Of a stretch of DNA of 64,000 nucleotides, positions 1 through 8,325 are shown piece after piece. Under the pieces are notes generated by a model. The model did no database searches, was not told the DNA's origin, and worked only from the letters and a program-made list of their open reading frames with translations. The position numbers and the translations under genes were made by a program. Origin of the DNA: an uncultured Bacteroidales bacterium (GTDB taxonomy: Bacteria; Bacteroidota; Bacteroidia; Bacteroidales; UBA932); assembly GCA_944326355.1 (NCBI GenBank), contig CALVDO010000009.1, positions 28,004 through 92,003 on the forward strand, given 5' to 3'. Positions within the stretch are counted from its first letter, which is position 1. Each line of letters begins with the position of its first letter.

Positions 1-372
1 CCTCCAGCCGTTTGCGTATGAGCCACTTTTCGGGTGTCAGGTCGCTGATTTTCTTGAAGTCACGCTTTCGATTTTCCACGGCTCGTTAAAATCGAACAAT
101 GTCGGGGCAAAGCGTTTGTCAATATGAATCAGGGCAAGCAGACCTTCCTGCAGCTTCAGATGCATGAAATCGTCCTGCGGCTTCACATCCGGGTCAAAAA
201 ACGGAGTCAGCGAGGCGAAAAGGCTGGTCAGCTCCGCCGTCTTTGGCAATTTTATTACACCCGGTTTTAATTTGGGCGTGTCTGCCGGCACCTTGTCCAG
301 TCTCGTATACATCTCCCGCAAGAAATTACGGGTAAAGTTCAGGAAGATACCGCAATATCGTTGTTATAATCG
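1..372 (-). pseudogene. AraC-family regulator, truncated and internally deleted
   Basis: Fragment of a Bacteroidota AraC-type transcriptional activator of the kind that controls small oxidoreductase genes. On the minus strand the linker region ending in FDFNEPWKI is clear (about 321 down to 75). The text then jumps, near 66-72, into another frame that reads KRDFKKISDLTPEKWLIRKR, the second half of the HTH domain. From recalled family sequence, about 30 residues that normally lie between PWKI and KRDF (the first HTH helices) are missing, and the reading frame is lost. The 5' side is also cut: the conserved text can be followed upstream to about 372, where a stop intervenes and no start exists. 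The gene also runs off the left window edge. It probably once regulated the neighbouring reductase/cupin genes. Confidence 0.8.
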
Positions 373-589
373 GGGAGAGTATTCGGAAGCGCACAAATGG
401 ATATTACGCCATTTTGCGAATAGGGGAGAGTTTCAGTACCCTTGGACTTATGAGATAATCGGGTGTATGTACGAGTATGGGCAAGGTTGTGAAAAAAATC
501 TTGATGAGGCACTTGAGTGATATAAGTCCGGTATTGGAACCGAAAGTCAAATATATCGTGTGATAAACAAAATTCAGAATAGTCATTGA
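365..589 (+). pseudogene. Sel1-repeat protein fragment with in-frame stop
   Basis: The plus-strand text around 365-520 resembles a Sel1-like repeat: an EAHKW helix, then IGCMYEYGQG, then NLDEALE. At the position where the repeat consensus has a Trp (WY) there is a TGA stop (518-520), followed in the same frame by YKSG and further codons to 589. No start codon belongs to it, because the upstream frame is antisense to the AraC fragment. It looks like one or two repeats of a decayed solenoid protein. Function cannot be assigned. Confidence 0.45.
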
Positions 590-859
590 TGTGAGATATA
601 TTGTCCCTGGGGTAAGAAGATTGCATTGATGAGATAAAATATTTGCCCGAAGTTTCTCGCGCTTTCATATTCGGTATGAGGCGGCCCGTGGCGGGAATAT
701 CGCCTGAAAAGTACCGGAAGCTGCAGGATCAGTAAAAATGAAAAAAATTGCAGTAATTATTGTAATGCGCCGGGCGTTGATAATGTCTACCTTTGAATCC
801 GGAAATGAACTGTGAAGACAGTTCGGAAAAACAGTTCAAATGATTAAAAGACAAGTAAT
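590..859. other. Intergenic debris without an intact gene
   Basis: No complete gene is visible. A stop-free stretch 616-735 would encode 39 residues ending in GISPEKYRKLQDQ, and has no start of its own. A short ATG frame at 738-815 begins MKKIAVIIV like a signal peptide but ends after 25 codons. Both may be remnants of genes once between the AraC regulator and the aldo/keto reductase. No family was recognised for either. Confidence 0.4.
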
Positions 860-1705
860 ATGCAGACAATGAAACTGAGCAACGGCGTGGAAATGCCGTT
901 ATTGGGCTACGGAGTCTTCAAGGTGGATCCGGGGGAATGTGAAAGATGCGTAAGTGACGCTCTGAATGTCGGTTACCGTCTGATTGACACTGCGCAGGCT
1001 TACTTCAACGAAGAGGGTGTGGGAAACGCGGTCAGCAAAAGCAGTGTCTCCCGACAGGATATTTTTCTGGTGACGAAAGTGTGGATTTCTAACGCGGGTG
1101 AGGAAAAGGCGGCGGCGAGCATTGATGAGAGCCTGCGTAAGCTGAAGACCGACTATGTCGACCTGCTGCTTATCCATCAGGCATACGGCGATGTGTTCGG
1201 CTCATGGAGAGCCATGGAAAAAGCCTATCGGGCCGGCAAGGTACGGGCCATCGGTGTGAGCAACTTCCAGTCCGGACGTTTCTACGACTTCGCCCATTAT
1301 GTAGATGTCAAGCCTATGGTGAATCAGCTGCAGTGCAATCCGCTTGTTCAGCAGCAGGGCATTGAGCCGATTCTCTCGGAATACGGCACAAAGATGATGG
1401 CCTGGGGACCGCTCGGCGGAGAGGGGGCGGACGGCGTGATCAAGAATGGGCTGCTGGCCTCTATCGGTGAGAAATATGGTAAAACCGCCGCACAGGTCGC
1501 ATTGCGCTGGCTTACGCAGCGTGGCATAGTGGCCATACCAAAGAGTACCCATGTGGAACGTATGATACAGAATCTGGACATATTCGATTTCACTCTGACC
1601 GTTGAGGAAATGAAAGAAATATCGGCTCTCAACGTTCACGATGCCGGGACGGTGAATTTCGGCGACCCGCAGTTTGTGAAATATCTTATCGAGGCCTACG
1701 GATAG
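860..1705 (+). CDS. Aldo/keto reductase
   Basis: NAD(P)H-dependent cytoplasmic reductase of the AKR superfamily, closest in style to 2,5-diketo-D-gluconate-reductase-like AKR5 enzymes. It has 281 residues, a normal family length. The catalytic tetrad is complete: Asp43 and Tyr48 in LIDTAQAYFNE, Lys73 in LVTKVW and His106 in LLLIHQ. The GVSNFQ strand and the C-terminal IPKSTHVERMIQN cofactor-binding segment are present. The substrate cannot be told from sequence. The start at 860 fits the N-terminal LSNGVEMPLLGYG strand. Its 3' end overlaps the convergent YgbA-like gene by 20 bp. Neighbouring regulator debris and the CMD-cupin gene suggest a stress/redox gene group. Confidence 0.93.
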   Translation: MQTMKLSNGVEMPLLGYGVFKVDPGECERCVSDALNVGYRLIDTAQAYFNEEGVGNAVSKSSVSRQDIFLVTKVWISNAGEEKAAASIDESLRKLKTDYVDLLLIHQAYGDVFGSWRAMEKAYRAGKVRAIGVSNFQSGRFYDFAHYVDVKPMVNQLQCNPLVQQQGIEPILSEYGTKMMAWGPLGGEGADGVIKNGLLASIGEKYGKTAAQVALRWLTQRGIVAIPKSTHVERMIQNLDIFDFTLTVEEMKEISALNVHDAGTVNFGDPQFVKYLIEAYG

Positions 1706-2015
1706 TGACCGGTAGCAGATGCCGGATTGCGGAGACCGGATGAAAGAGAATCATTCTGGGGCCGGCCCAGCGCATGACCGTCCTGATGCGCTCCCTCATG
1801 TCGGGCCGGTAGCAGTGGACGGGGCATCTGCGGCACGATGGCTTGTCCTCACCGAAACGGCATCGTTCCAGGGCTTTCAGTGCATATCCTAACAATTCAG
1901 TGCATTGAGGACAGAGAGAGGCATTTCCTTCCTTTCTTCGGCAGTACAGGTTCATCATCTGCCTTAGCACTTTCTTCTCGTACTCGAGATTTTTTCTTTC
2001 GGTATCAACTTTCAT
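1686..2015 (-). CDS. YgbA-like protein (nitrous oxide-stimulated promoter family)
   Basis: Small protein of 109 residues resembling Escherichia coli YgbA (Pfam 'nitrous oxide-stimulated promoter' family). It shows two cysteine clusters, LCPQCTELL and CRRCPVHCYRP, followed by the family signature MRWAGPRMILFHP and a short Leu-rich tail. The Cys/His pattern suggests metal or Fe-S binding, but the molecular function is not established. In E. coli the homologue is induced by nitrosative stress. I chose the Met at 2015 because homology begins just after it; the open frame extends to 2138, but that part is not family-like. It converges on and overlaps the last 20 bp of the aldo/keto reductase gene. 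Confidence 0.75.
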   Translation of the reverse strand: MKVDTERKNLEYEKKVLRQMMNLYCRRKEGNASLCPQCTELLGYALKALERCRFGEDKPSCRRCPVHCYRPDMRERIRTVMRWAGPRMILFHPVSAIRHLLPVTIRRPR

Positions 2016-2203
2016 GTCTGTCAAGCGGGCAGCGAATATAGCAAGTTTTTCAGATTTTTCCTTTTCTGTTTGAGAGTGACCCGGAAGTAACTTTCGGTCA
2101 CCCTCAAATGTCTTTCGGAGAAAGACGCCCAGCCCCATGCCGGAATCTGTAAAACGGTTATAAATATCCGTTATTTTTATAAATTCGTCACGGGCATTTC
2201 AGC

Positions 2204-2211
2204 TAATTTTG
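2204..2211 (+). promoter_or_regulatory. Putative -7 element for the CMD-cupin gene
   Basis: TAATTTTG fits the Bacteroidota -7 consensus TAnnTTTG, 45 nt before the ATG at 2257. No good TTTG -33 element is seen at the right spacing. Confidence 0.4.
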
Positions 2212-2256
2212 CGTCATGAATCAAACCGTATTTGAGTTAAACCAAATGTCCGGAAT

Positions 2257-3084
2257 ATGAAAAAGTCAATTCTTTTGTTTCTGATCATTTTTTCGATCGT
2301 TAATGTTCAATATGTTATGGCACAAGAAAAGATTACACAGACAGCCGGTCATGTGCAGCTCGGAGAATTTGCCCCGAAGTTTGCGGAGTTGAATGATGAC
2401 GTGCTTTTCGGGGAGGTGTGGAACCGCCCGGGACTCAGCCCGCATGACCGCAGCATGGTCACGGTGGCTACGCTGATAGGCAAGGGCATCATCGACTCTT
2501 CGCTCGCTCATCACCTCGAGTTTGCGAAGCAGAACGGAGTCACCCGCACGGAGATTTCTGAGATGCTGACGCACATCGCCTTCTATGCCGGATGGCCTAA
2601 CGCATGGGGCGCATTCCGCCTCGCGAAGGATGTCTGGGCCGAGGATGTGGCGGCTGACGACAATGGAAAGACCGCTTTCCAGCAGGAGATGATCTTCCCG
2701 ATCGGTGAGCCGAACACCGCATACGCAAAGTATTTCATCGGCAACAGCTACCTCGCTCCGATTTCAGGTGAGCAGGTGCCGTTCTCCAATGTGACGTTTG
2801 AGCCTCGCTGCCGCAACAACTGGCATATCCACCACGCCACGAAGGGCGGCGGACAGATGCTTGTATGCGTTGCCGGTCGCGGATGGTACCAGGAGGAGGG
2901 CAGGCCTGCGGTGCAGATGCTTCCCGGCGACGTCATCCATATCCCAGCAAACGTTAAGCATTGGCACGGCGCAGCCGCCGACAGCTGGTTTGCGCATCTC
3001 GCCTTTGAAGTTCCGGGGGAGAACACTTCGAACGAATGGCTTGAGCCGGTGACGGACGAGGAGTACGACAAGCTGGAGAAATAG
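2257..3084 (+). CDS. Exported carboxymuconolactone decarboxylase-cupin fusion protein
   Basis: 275-residue protein with an N-terminal signal peptide (hydrophobic LLFLIIFSIVNV, ending near AQ at residue 23), so probably periplasmic. Residues about 35-125 form an AhpD/carboxymuconolactone-decarboxylase-like helical domain (PGLSPHDRSMVTVATLI, then MLTHIAFYAGWPNAW) without a CxxC redox pair. Residues about 160-255 form a cupin barrel with metal-ligand candidates in WHIHH and a later HWHG, plus the turn MLPGDVIHIPANVKHWH. Such fusions are common in Bacteroidota and often sit beside aldo/keto reductases, flavodoxins and AraC regulators, as here. The reaction is unknown; a role in detoxifying small reactive compounds is an inference from the neighbourhood. 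Confidence 0.88.
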   Translation: MKKSILLFLIIFSIVNVQYVMAQEKITQTAGHVQLGEFAPKFAELNDDVLFGEVWNRPGLSPHDRSMVTVATLIGKGIIDSSLAHHLEFAKQNGVTRTEISEMLTHIAFYAGWPNAWGAFRLAKDVWAEDVAADDNGKTAFQQEMIFPIGEPNTAYAKYFIGNSYLAPISGEQVPFSNVTFEPRCRNNWHIHHATKGGGQMLVCVAGRGWYQEEGRPAVQMLPGDVIHIPANVKHWHGAAADSWFAHLAFEVPGENTSNEWLEPVTDEEYDKLEK

Positions 3085-3324
3085 GCTTCGCAGGCTCTTC
3101 CTGCAGATTTGTTCTCAGATTAGGATCTGCGGCCGTACAGGCAGATGAATTTTCCGGTATCTTCGCCTTCCGAGGCTGGATGCCGGAATTTTTTATTGCC
3201 ATAATGACAGGCGGCATTTCTGTTCCTGTACGCAGAAGTGCCATGAAAATTCGGAATTTTTCTGGCGGAGTGAAACATTTTCGGAAAAATCCGGTATAAT
3301 AAAAGTACAAGAGAAATCGTCAAT

Positions 3325-3721
3325 GGGGATGTTCTGGTTTTGACAGCATGAGACATTGGACGGTAAGCACGCCGGGCGTCGGGGATTTGCCCGTTAATCT
3401 CAGTCTCCAAACAATTAGTTGGCAACAACAACTATGCACTCGCTGCGTAATCTGCCAAGCAGTAACGCTTAATCGACGGCCGCCAAGGCTGCGGCTGCGA
3501 CGAGTATCCCTCCGGGCTTCAGGCCGGTCATGTCCGGAATACGGGGTATCATCCAGACCGGATGCACAGGAGGACTCCTTTAAATCCTGCCAAGACTCAA
3601 AGGATAAGCGCCTGATGGCCTGCCTCCCGGCAGTCCCGCGCCGACAATCAAAGAGAGGATAAGCGTGTAGAAAGCCATCTGGTGCCATGTTTGGACGGCG
3701 GTTCGAGTCCGCCCATCTCCA
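3325..3721 (+). ncRNA. ssrA: tmRNA (transfer-messenger RNA)
   Basis: One-piece tmRNA that rescues stalled ribosomes. The 5' end GGGGATG (3325-3331) pairs with CATCTCC (3714-3720) to form the acceptor stem. The 5' text has the universal GGTTTTGAC, and the 3' end has the T-arm GGTTCGAGTCC. The tag frame starts after TTAGTT at 3421 and reads GNNNYALAA then TAA (3448-3450), a Bacteroidota-type degradation tag ending in ALAA. The 3' CCA is not encoded. Length is about 397 nt. The next gene's ATG begins only 5 nt downstream. Confidence 0.96.
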
Positions 3722-3726
3722 CAATT

Positions 3727-5019
3727 ATGGTCAATCGATTCTCTGACACCATCACGCTTGAGGACGCGGCCAGAATATCCGGTCCTCTGGCCTTCAATCT
3801 GATGATCAAGCCTGCGGGCTCACGATGCAATCTCGACTGCCACTACTGCTACTATCTCGACAAGGCCGGGATCTACGGCGGGCGCGAGCCGTCCATGTCA
3901 CTGGACATGCTCGAGGCGTGTGTCAGGGAGTATGTCGCCGCCAATGAGGTGTCGGAGGTGACTTTCAACTGGCACGGGGGCGAGCCTCTGGTCATGGGAC
4001 TCGACTTCTACAGGAAGGCTGTCGAATTCGAACGGAGATATGCCGGAGACAAGGTCATCCGCAACACCATCCAGACCAACGGTACGCTGCTGACTCAGGA
4101 GTGGGCGGAGTTCTTCAGGGACAATGACTTTCTTGTCGGCATCTCGATCGACGGGCCGCAGGACGTGCACGACAGGTACAGGAAGGACAAGGGCGGGGCG
4201 CCGACCTTCGACAAGGTCATGCGCGGGATAGGGCTGCTCTACCGCAACAATGTGCGCTACAATACGATGTCCACCGTCAACAAGGCGAGCGAGGGCAGGG
4301 GACTTGAGGTATATAATTTCCTGAAATCTATAGGCAGCCGTTATATGCAGTTCATGCCTGTTGTCGAGCATGTGAAGTATCCGGCGGGTAAAAACGGCAG
4401 GCCGATGAAGGGGGCGAGGCCCTATATAGTGTCACCGGCTGAAGAGGGTGCTGTCATCGCGCAGTGGTCGGTGGGCTCTCTGGCTTTCGGCCGCTTCATG
4501 TGCGACATTTTCGACTATTGGGTGAGGAATGACGTCGGCCGCTATTTCGTCAATCTGTTTGACGCGACTCTCGCCAGATGGTGCGGAGAGCTGCCTGGCA
4601 CATGCGCTTATGCGGAGACCTGCGGAGGAAATTCGGTGGTGGAGCATAACGGCGACCTGTATCCCTGCGACCATTTCGTCTATCCGGAGTATCGGCTCGG
4701 CAACATCTTCGACGGCAACCTGCGCGAAATGATGACATCCACGGCTCAGGTGAAATTCGGCATAGAGAAGCGCAACTCCCTGCCTTACAAGTGCGTGAAA
4801 TGCAAGTACCGCTTTGCCTGCAACGGAGAGTGCCCGAAGCACCGATTCAACAGGATTGAGTCGGGAGAGACCGGTCTTAACGCCTTGTGTGAAGGGTACT
4901 ACAAGTTCTATTCACATGTTGAACCCTATATGGATAAGATGAAGGAGCTGCTTCTCAACAGGCAGGCTCCTGCCGGCGTTATCCCGTGGGCTCGGATGCG
5001 TGCCTCTTCCGGCCGCTGA
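3727..5019 (+). CDS. Anaerobic sulfatase-maturating-type radical SAM enzyme
   Basis: Radical SAM enzyme of the anSME/SPASM group, which oxidises an active-site Cys or Ser of sulfatases to formylglycine under anoxic conditions. It has 430 residues. The radical SAM cluster is CNLDCHYC (Cys34, Cys38, Cys41), followed by the glycine-rich WHGGEPL strand. The C-terminal half carries the SPASM cysteines in CGGNSVVEHNGDLYPCDHF and the later CVKCKYRFACNGECPKHR, giving two auxiliary Fe-S clusters. The ATG at 3727 keeps the conserved LAFNLMIKPAG strand; a Met at 3802 would cut into it. The start lies 5 nt after the mature tmRNA 3' end, so it is probably transcribed by read-through. No sulfatase gene lies in the window. 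Confidence 0.88.
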   Translation: MVNRFSDTITLEDAARISGPLAFNLMIKPAGSRCNLDCHYCYYLDKAGIYGGREPSMSLDMLEACVREYVAANEVSEVTFNWHGGEPLVMGLDFYRKAVEFERRYAGDKVIRNTIQTNGTLLTQEWAEFFRDNDFLVGISIDGPQDVHDRYRKDKGGAPTFDKVMRGIGLLYRNNVRYNTMSTVNKASEGRGLEVYNFLKSIGSRYMQFMPVVEHVKYPAGKNGRPMKGARPYIVSPAEEGAVIAQWSVGSLAFGRFMCDIFDYWVRNDVGRYFVNLFDATLARWCGELPGTCAYAETCGGNSVVEHNGDLYPCDHFVYPEYRLGNIFDGNLREMMTSTAQVKFGIEKRNSLPYKCVKCKYRFACNGECPKHRFNRIESGETGLNALCEGYYKFYSHVEPYMDKMKELLLNRQAPAGVIPWARMRASSGR

Positions 5020-5099
5020 AAGTGGCGTCAGAGTGCTCCAGATTGGCCGGGTATCCGGGCGTTTCGGGAGGCCCGGCGGACGGAGGAACGCCGGCCGGC

Positions 5100-5116
5100 C
5101 CGGACAAGCTGTCCGG
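5100..5116. terminator. Hairpin between convergent genes
   Basis: Perfect 7-bp stem CCGGACA / TGTCCGG with loop AGC, in a GC-rich spacer between the radical SAM gene and the convergent ABC-F gene. There is no U-run on either side, so termination is only a guess. Confidence 0.3.
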
Positions 5117-5136
5117 CGCAGCCTTAGGCGGCTTCC

Positions 5137-6966
5137 TCAGCAGGACAGTTCGAGCCAGCGCATCTCCTTCTCGTCTATCAGAGACATGACTTCCCCGATT
5201 CTTGTCGAGGCCTTCTGGAGTTCATCGAACGGAAGGTTTCCTCCGCTGAGTCCAGCCTCGAGCGAGGCCTTTTCAGCATTGAGCTCTTCAATCTCCTTTT
5301 CGAGCCGTTCGAGTTCGCGCTGCTGGGCGTAGGTGAGCTTCTTTTTCCCTGCCGGAACTGTCCCGTCTCTTCTTCCTCCTGTCTTGGCCTGTGCGGCAGG
5401 CTGCGCAGTCTTGGCTGAGGCGTCGTTCTGAGTCCGTTCGTATTCACGTATAAATTCTCTGTATTCGCTGTAGCTTCCCACAAAGTCTTTCACCACCCCG
5501 TCTCCGCAGAACACGAACAGGTGGTCGGCGAGCCTGTCGAGGAAATGCCTGTCGTGAGATATGATTATCAGCGTGCCGCTGAACTCCTTGAGATACTCCT
5601 CGAGGATGTTGAGGGTGACGATGTCGAGGTCGTTGGTCGGCTCGTCCATGACAAGGAGATTCGGCTGGGACATCAGTATCGTCAGCAGGTAGAGTCTGCG
5701 TCTCTCTCCGCCGCTCAGTGTCCCGACCCTGTTGTTGAGCATGTCGTGCGGAAACAGGAAGCGGCTCAGGAGTCGGGTGTCGTTCACGATGTCGAGCACC
5801 GTGTCGTCCGGGTTGAACTCAATTCCCTGCTGCCTGTAGTAGCCGATCTTCAGCGACTCTCCGCGCTCGATGGTTCCTGTCAGAAGTCCCTGTCCTGGAG
5901 CGACTGAGGCTGGGTCTGTGGAGACCATCTCAGGCGTATAGCTGCCTGTGAGCAGATTGATGAAAGTGCTTTTGCCGGCCCCGTTTCTTCCGACTATGCC
6001 CACTTTCTCGTACCTCTGGAAATTGTATGTGAAATGGCTGAGATAGAAATGGTCGCCATAGCTGAAGGATACGTCTCTGCAGTTGATTATCTTAGTGCCG
6101 AGGCGTGTAGTGCCCTGCACTTCGGACATGGAGATCTGTCTGTCGATCCTCGTCTGCGAGGCTCTGTCCTTAAGGTCCTGAAAGGCGTTTATCCTGTACC
6201 TCGCCTTGCCTGTCCTTGCCTGCGGAGTGCTCCTGATCCACTCAAGCTCGCGTCGGAAGACGTTGCGGACCTTTTCCGTCTCGGCGTTCCAGTTGGCGAT
6301 GCGTTCCGACCTCTTTTCAAGATAGTTCTGATAGTCGCCCCTGTAGATGTAGACTGCGCCCCGGTCGAGTTCCATTATGGTGTTGCAGACTTTGTCGAGG
6401 AAATATCTGTCGTGGGTCACCATAAGCAGGGTGCATCTGGAGCGCGACAGGAAGCCCTCGAGAAATTCAATGGCGTCGATGTCGAGGTGGTTGGTCGGCT
6501 CGTCCATGATGAAGAAGTCGGCTTCAGAGGTCAGCATTTCGGTCAGAGCCACCCTCTTGACTTCTCCGCCGGATAGCTCTTTCATCTTCTGCTGCGGATC
6601 GGTGAGGCGGAAACTCGTGAGGTACTGCCTGACGCGCCTTTCATACTCCCATAGCTGCTCCTGGTCGAGATGTGAGGTAAAGACGGCGCTGTGGGCCATT
6701 ATCTGGTCGAATATGCCTTTCTCCGGGTCAAAGTCATATTCCTGCTCGAGGAAGGCAATCCGTATGTCCTTCATGAACAGGATCTTTCCGCCCGAGTCGG
6801 ACTTGTCCTTTCCCGCAAGAATCCTCAGCAGCGACGTCTTTCCCGTGCCGTTGGGCGCGATCAGGGCTATCTTGTCGCCCTCGTTGATGTTGAAGCCGAT
6901 ATGCTCGAAGAGCACTTTCGGTCCGTATGACTTGGATATGTTCTCTATCTGAAGATAACTTGCCAT
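5137..6966 (-). CDS. ABC-F family ATPase, Uup-like
   Basis: Cytosolic ABC-F protein with two tandem ATPase domains and no membrane part, 609 residues. Domain 1 has Walker A PNGTGKTS and signature LSGGEVKRVAL with Walker B FFIMDEPTNHLD. Domain 2 has VGRNGAGKS and LSGGERRRLYLL with LLVMDEPTNDLD. A linker of charged helices joins them, and the C-terminus has a Lys/Glu-rich coiled coil (LERLEKEIEELNAEK) typical of Uup-type members. Such proteins act on ribosomes or on branched DNA; the precise role is not predictable. The Met at 6966 starts the domain (MASYLQIENISKSYG); the 20 residues upstream are not family-like. It lies 14 nt after the glycosyltransferase gene, probably co-transcribed. Confidence 0.92.
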   Translation of the reverse strand: MASYLQIENISKSYGPKVLFEHIGFNINEGDKIALIAPNGTGKTSLLRILAGKDKSDSGGKILFMKDIRIAFLEQEYDFDPEKGIFDQIMAHSAVFTSHLDQEQLWEYERRVRQYLTSFRLTDPQQKMKELSGGEVKRVALTEMLTSEADFFIMDEPTNHLDIDAIEFLEGFLSRSRCTLLMVTHDRYFLDKVCNTIMELDRGAVYIYRGDYQNYLEKRSERIANWNAETEKVRNVFRRELEWIRSTPQARTGKARYRINAFQDLKDRASQTRIDRQISMSEVQGTTRLGTKIINCRDVSFSYGDHFYLSHFTYNFQRYEKVGIVGRNGAGKSTFINLLTGSYTPEMVSTDPASVAPGQGLLTGTIERGESLKIGYYRQQGIEFNPDDTVLDIVNDTRLLSRFLFPHDMLNNRVGTLSGGERRRLYLLTILMSQPNLLVMDEPTNDLDIVTLNILEEYLKEFSGTLIIISHDRHFLDRLADHLFVFCGDGVVKDFVGSYSEYREFIREYERTQNDASAKTAQPAAQAKTGGRRDGTVPAGKKKLTYAQQRELERLEKEIEELNAEKASLEAGLSGGNLPFDELQKASTRIGEVMSLIDEKEMRWLELSC

Positions 6967-6980
6967 GTTCCCTCCGGTTT

Positions 6981-8267
6981 TCACATTCTGATTCTGAGTC
7001 CGAGGAGCGCCCTCGGAATCATCCATCCCTTGCTCATTCCCTTGATTTCCGGCATTTCGCCTTTTATGCTCATGAGATATTCAAGCACGGATCCCGCGTC
7101 GGTGTCGCGTCTGAGCCGTCTGTATTCGGAATGGGCCTTGAGCACTGCTGAAAAGTAGCTCAGGCGCAGGGTGACGAGGTAGACGGCGGCGGAGCATCCG
7201 TCCAGAACCATGCGCATGAATATCCTTGCGCGGGCTTTCCTGACGCCTGTTGCCGCCGCCCGCCTCAGTGCTCTGGCTGCCTTGCCAGCCGCTTCGCCTG
7301 ACGCATTTCGGCTTGCCGGACAGGTGTCTGCCGTGTCGCGGGCCATGGACTTGAGTGCTATGGTCTTGGCGAGGCTGTTGTCCAGCATCAGGAGATTGTT
7401 GCGGAAGTTGAGCTGCAGCTTCCACGGCGAGTTCTGCGGCAGTGTCCCTCCTCCTATGTGGTAGACAGTGGACTGCGGCACAATGGTGACCCTGTGTCCT
7501 GCGAGCTGGGATCTCCAGCACAGGTCGATCTCCTCCATGTGGGCGAAGAATCTCTCGTCAAGCCCGCCGAGGGCATCATAGAGGGATGAGCGTATCAGAA
7601 GGCAGGCGCCGGTCGCCCAGAATACGTCCGCCGGGCTGTCGTACTGCCCTTCGTCCTTTTCGACTCTGCTCATCACCCTGCCTCGGCAGAACGGGTAGCC
7701 GAACCGGTCTATGTAGCCTCCTGCCGCCCCCGCATATTCGAACATCTCCCGGTTCTGCCATGAGTGCAGTTTAGGGGCGCAGATGCCGCATTCGGGATGA
7801 CTCTCCATCCAGCCGACGAGTGGCGAAAGCCAGTCTTCCGGAGTCTCGATGTCGGAATTGATCAGCAGGAAATATCTGCTTCTGATGCTTCTGAAGGCGC
7901 GGTTGTAACCGCCTGTGAAGCCATAGTTGCGGTCGAAGACTACGGTCCTGACTGACGGGAACTTTTCTGCCATCATCTCCATTGAGCCGTCTGTCGATGC
8001 GTTGTCGGCCACTATGACTTCCGCCCTGAGCGGATGTCCCGGGGCTATTTCTGTGGCGTCGGTCTTGCCGTTGAGGCCGTCGCTGATGACCTTCTGTCCA
8101 TCGTCGGCGCCGCTGCGGCCGGTTAGCGTGCTGTTGAACACTTCCGCCGAATGAAGCAGCGACGGAAGAAACTTCTCGAGAAACCTTTTTCCGTTCCAGT
8201 TGAGGATGACTATCGCCGTCCCGTTTGCCTTGTCCGTTTCCATCATTCCAGTTGTTCTTGTCATCAT
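6981..8267 (-). CDS. Family 2 glycosyltransferase
   Basis: GT-A fold glycosyltransferase of 428 residues, resembling rhamnosyltransferase-like family 2 enzymes. Conserved parts are the N-terminal AIVILNWNGKRFL strand, VIVADNASTDGS, the metal-site region LLINSDIETP, and the acceptor-side ED motif in HMEEIDLCWR. A charged insertion of about 37 residues (46-82) separates the first helix from the second strand. The C-terminal 100 residues contain an amphipathic or weakly hydrophobic region (MVLDGCSAAVYLVTLRLS) that may touch the membrane. It probably adds a sugar to a surface glycan, but donor and acceptor are unknown. Start alternatives are the Met pair at residues 8-9. Confidence 0.85.
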   Translation of the reverse strand: MMTRTTGMMETDKANGTAIVILNWNGKRFLEKFLPSLLHSAEVFNSTLTGRSGADDGQKVISDGLNGKTDATEIAPGHPLRAEVIVADNASTDGSMEMMAEKFPSVRTVVFDRNYGFTGGYNRAFRSIRSRYFLLINSDIETPEDWLSPLVGWMESHPECGICAPKLHSWQNREMFEYAGAAGGYIDRFGYPFCRGRVMSRVEKDEGQYDSPADVFWATGACLLIRSSLYDALGGLDERFFAHMEEIDLCWRSQLAGHRVTIVPQSTVYHIGGGTLPQNSPWKLQLNFRNNLLMLDNSLAKTIALKSMARDTADTCPASRNASGEAAGKAARALRRAAATGVRKARARIFMRMVLDGCSAAVYLVTLRLSYFSAVLKAHSEYRRLRRDTDAGSVLEYLMSIKGEMPEIKGMSKGWMIPRALLGLRIRM

Positions 8268-8325
8268 CCGGACCCGAAGTGTCGTGGCCGGACGGATCCG
8301 ATATTGTGGTTTATCCGGTCCGGAG

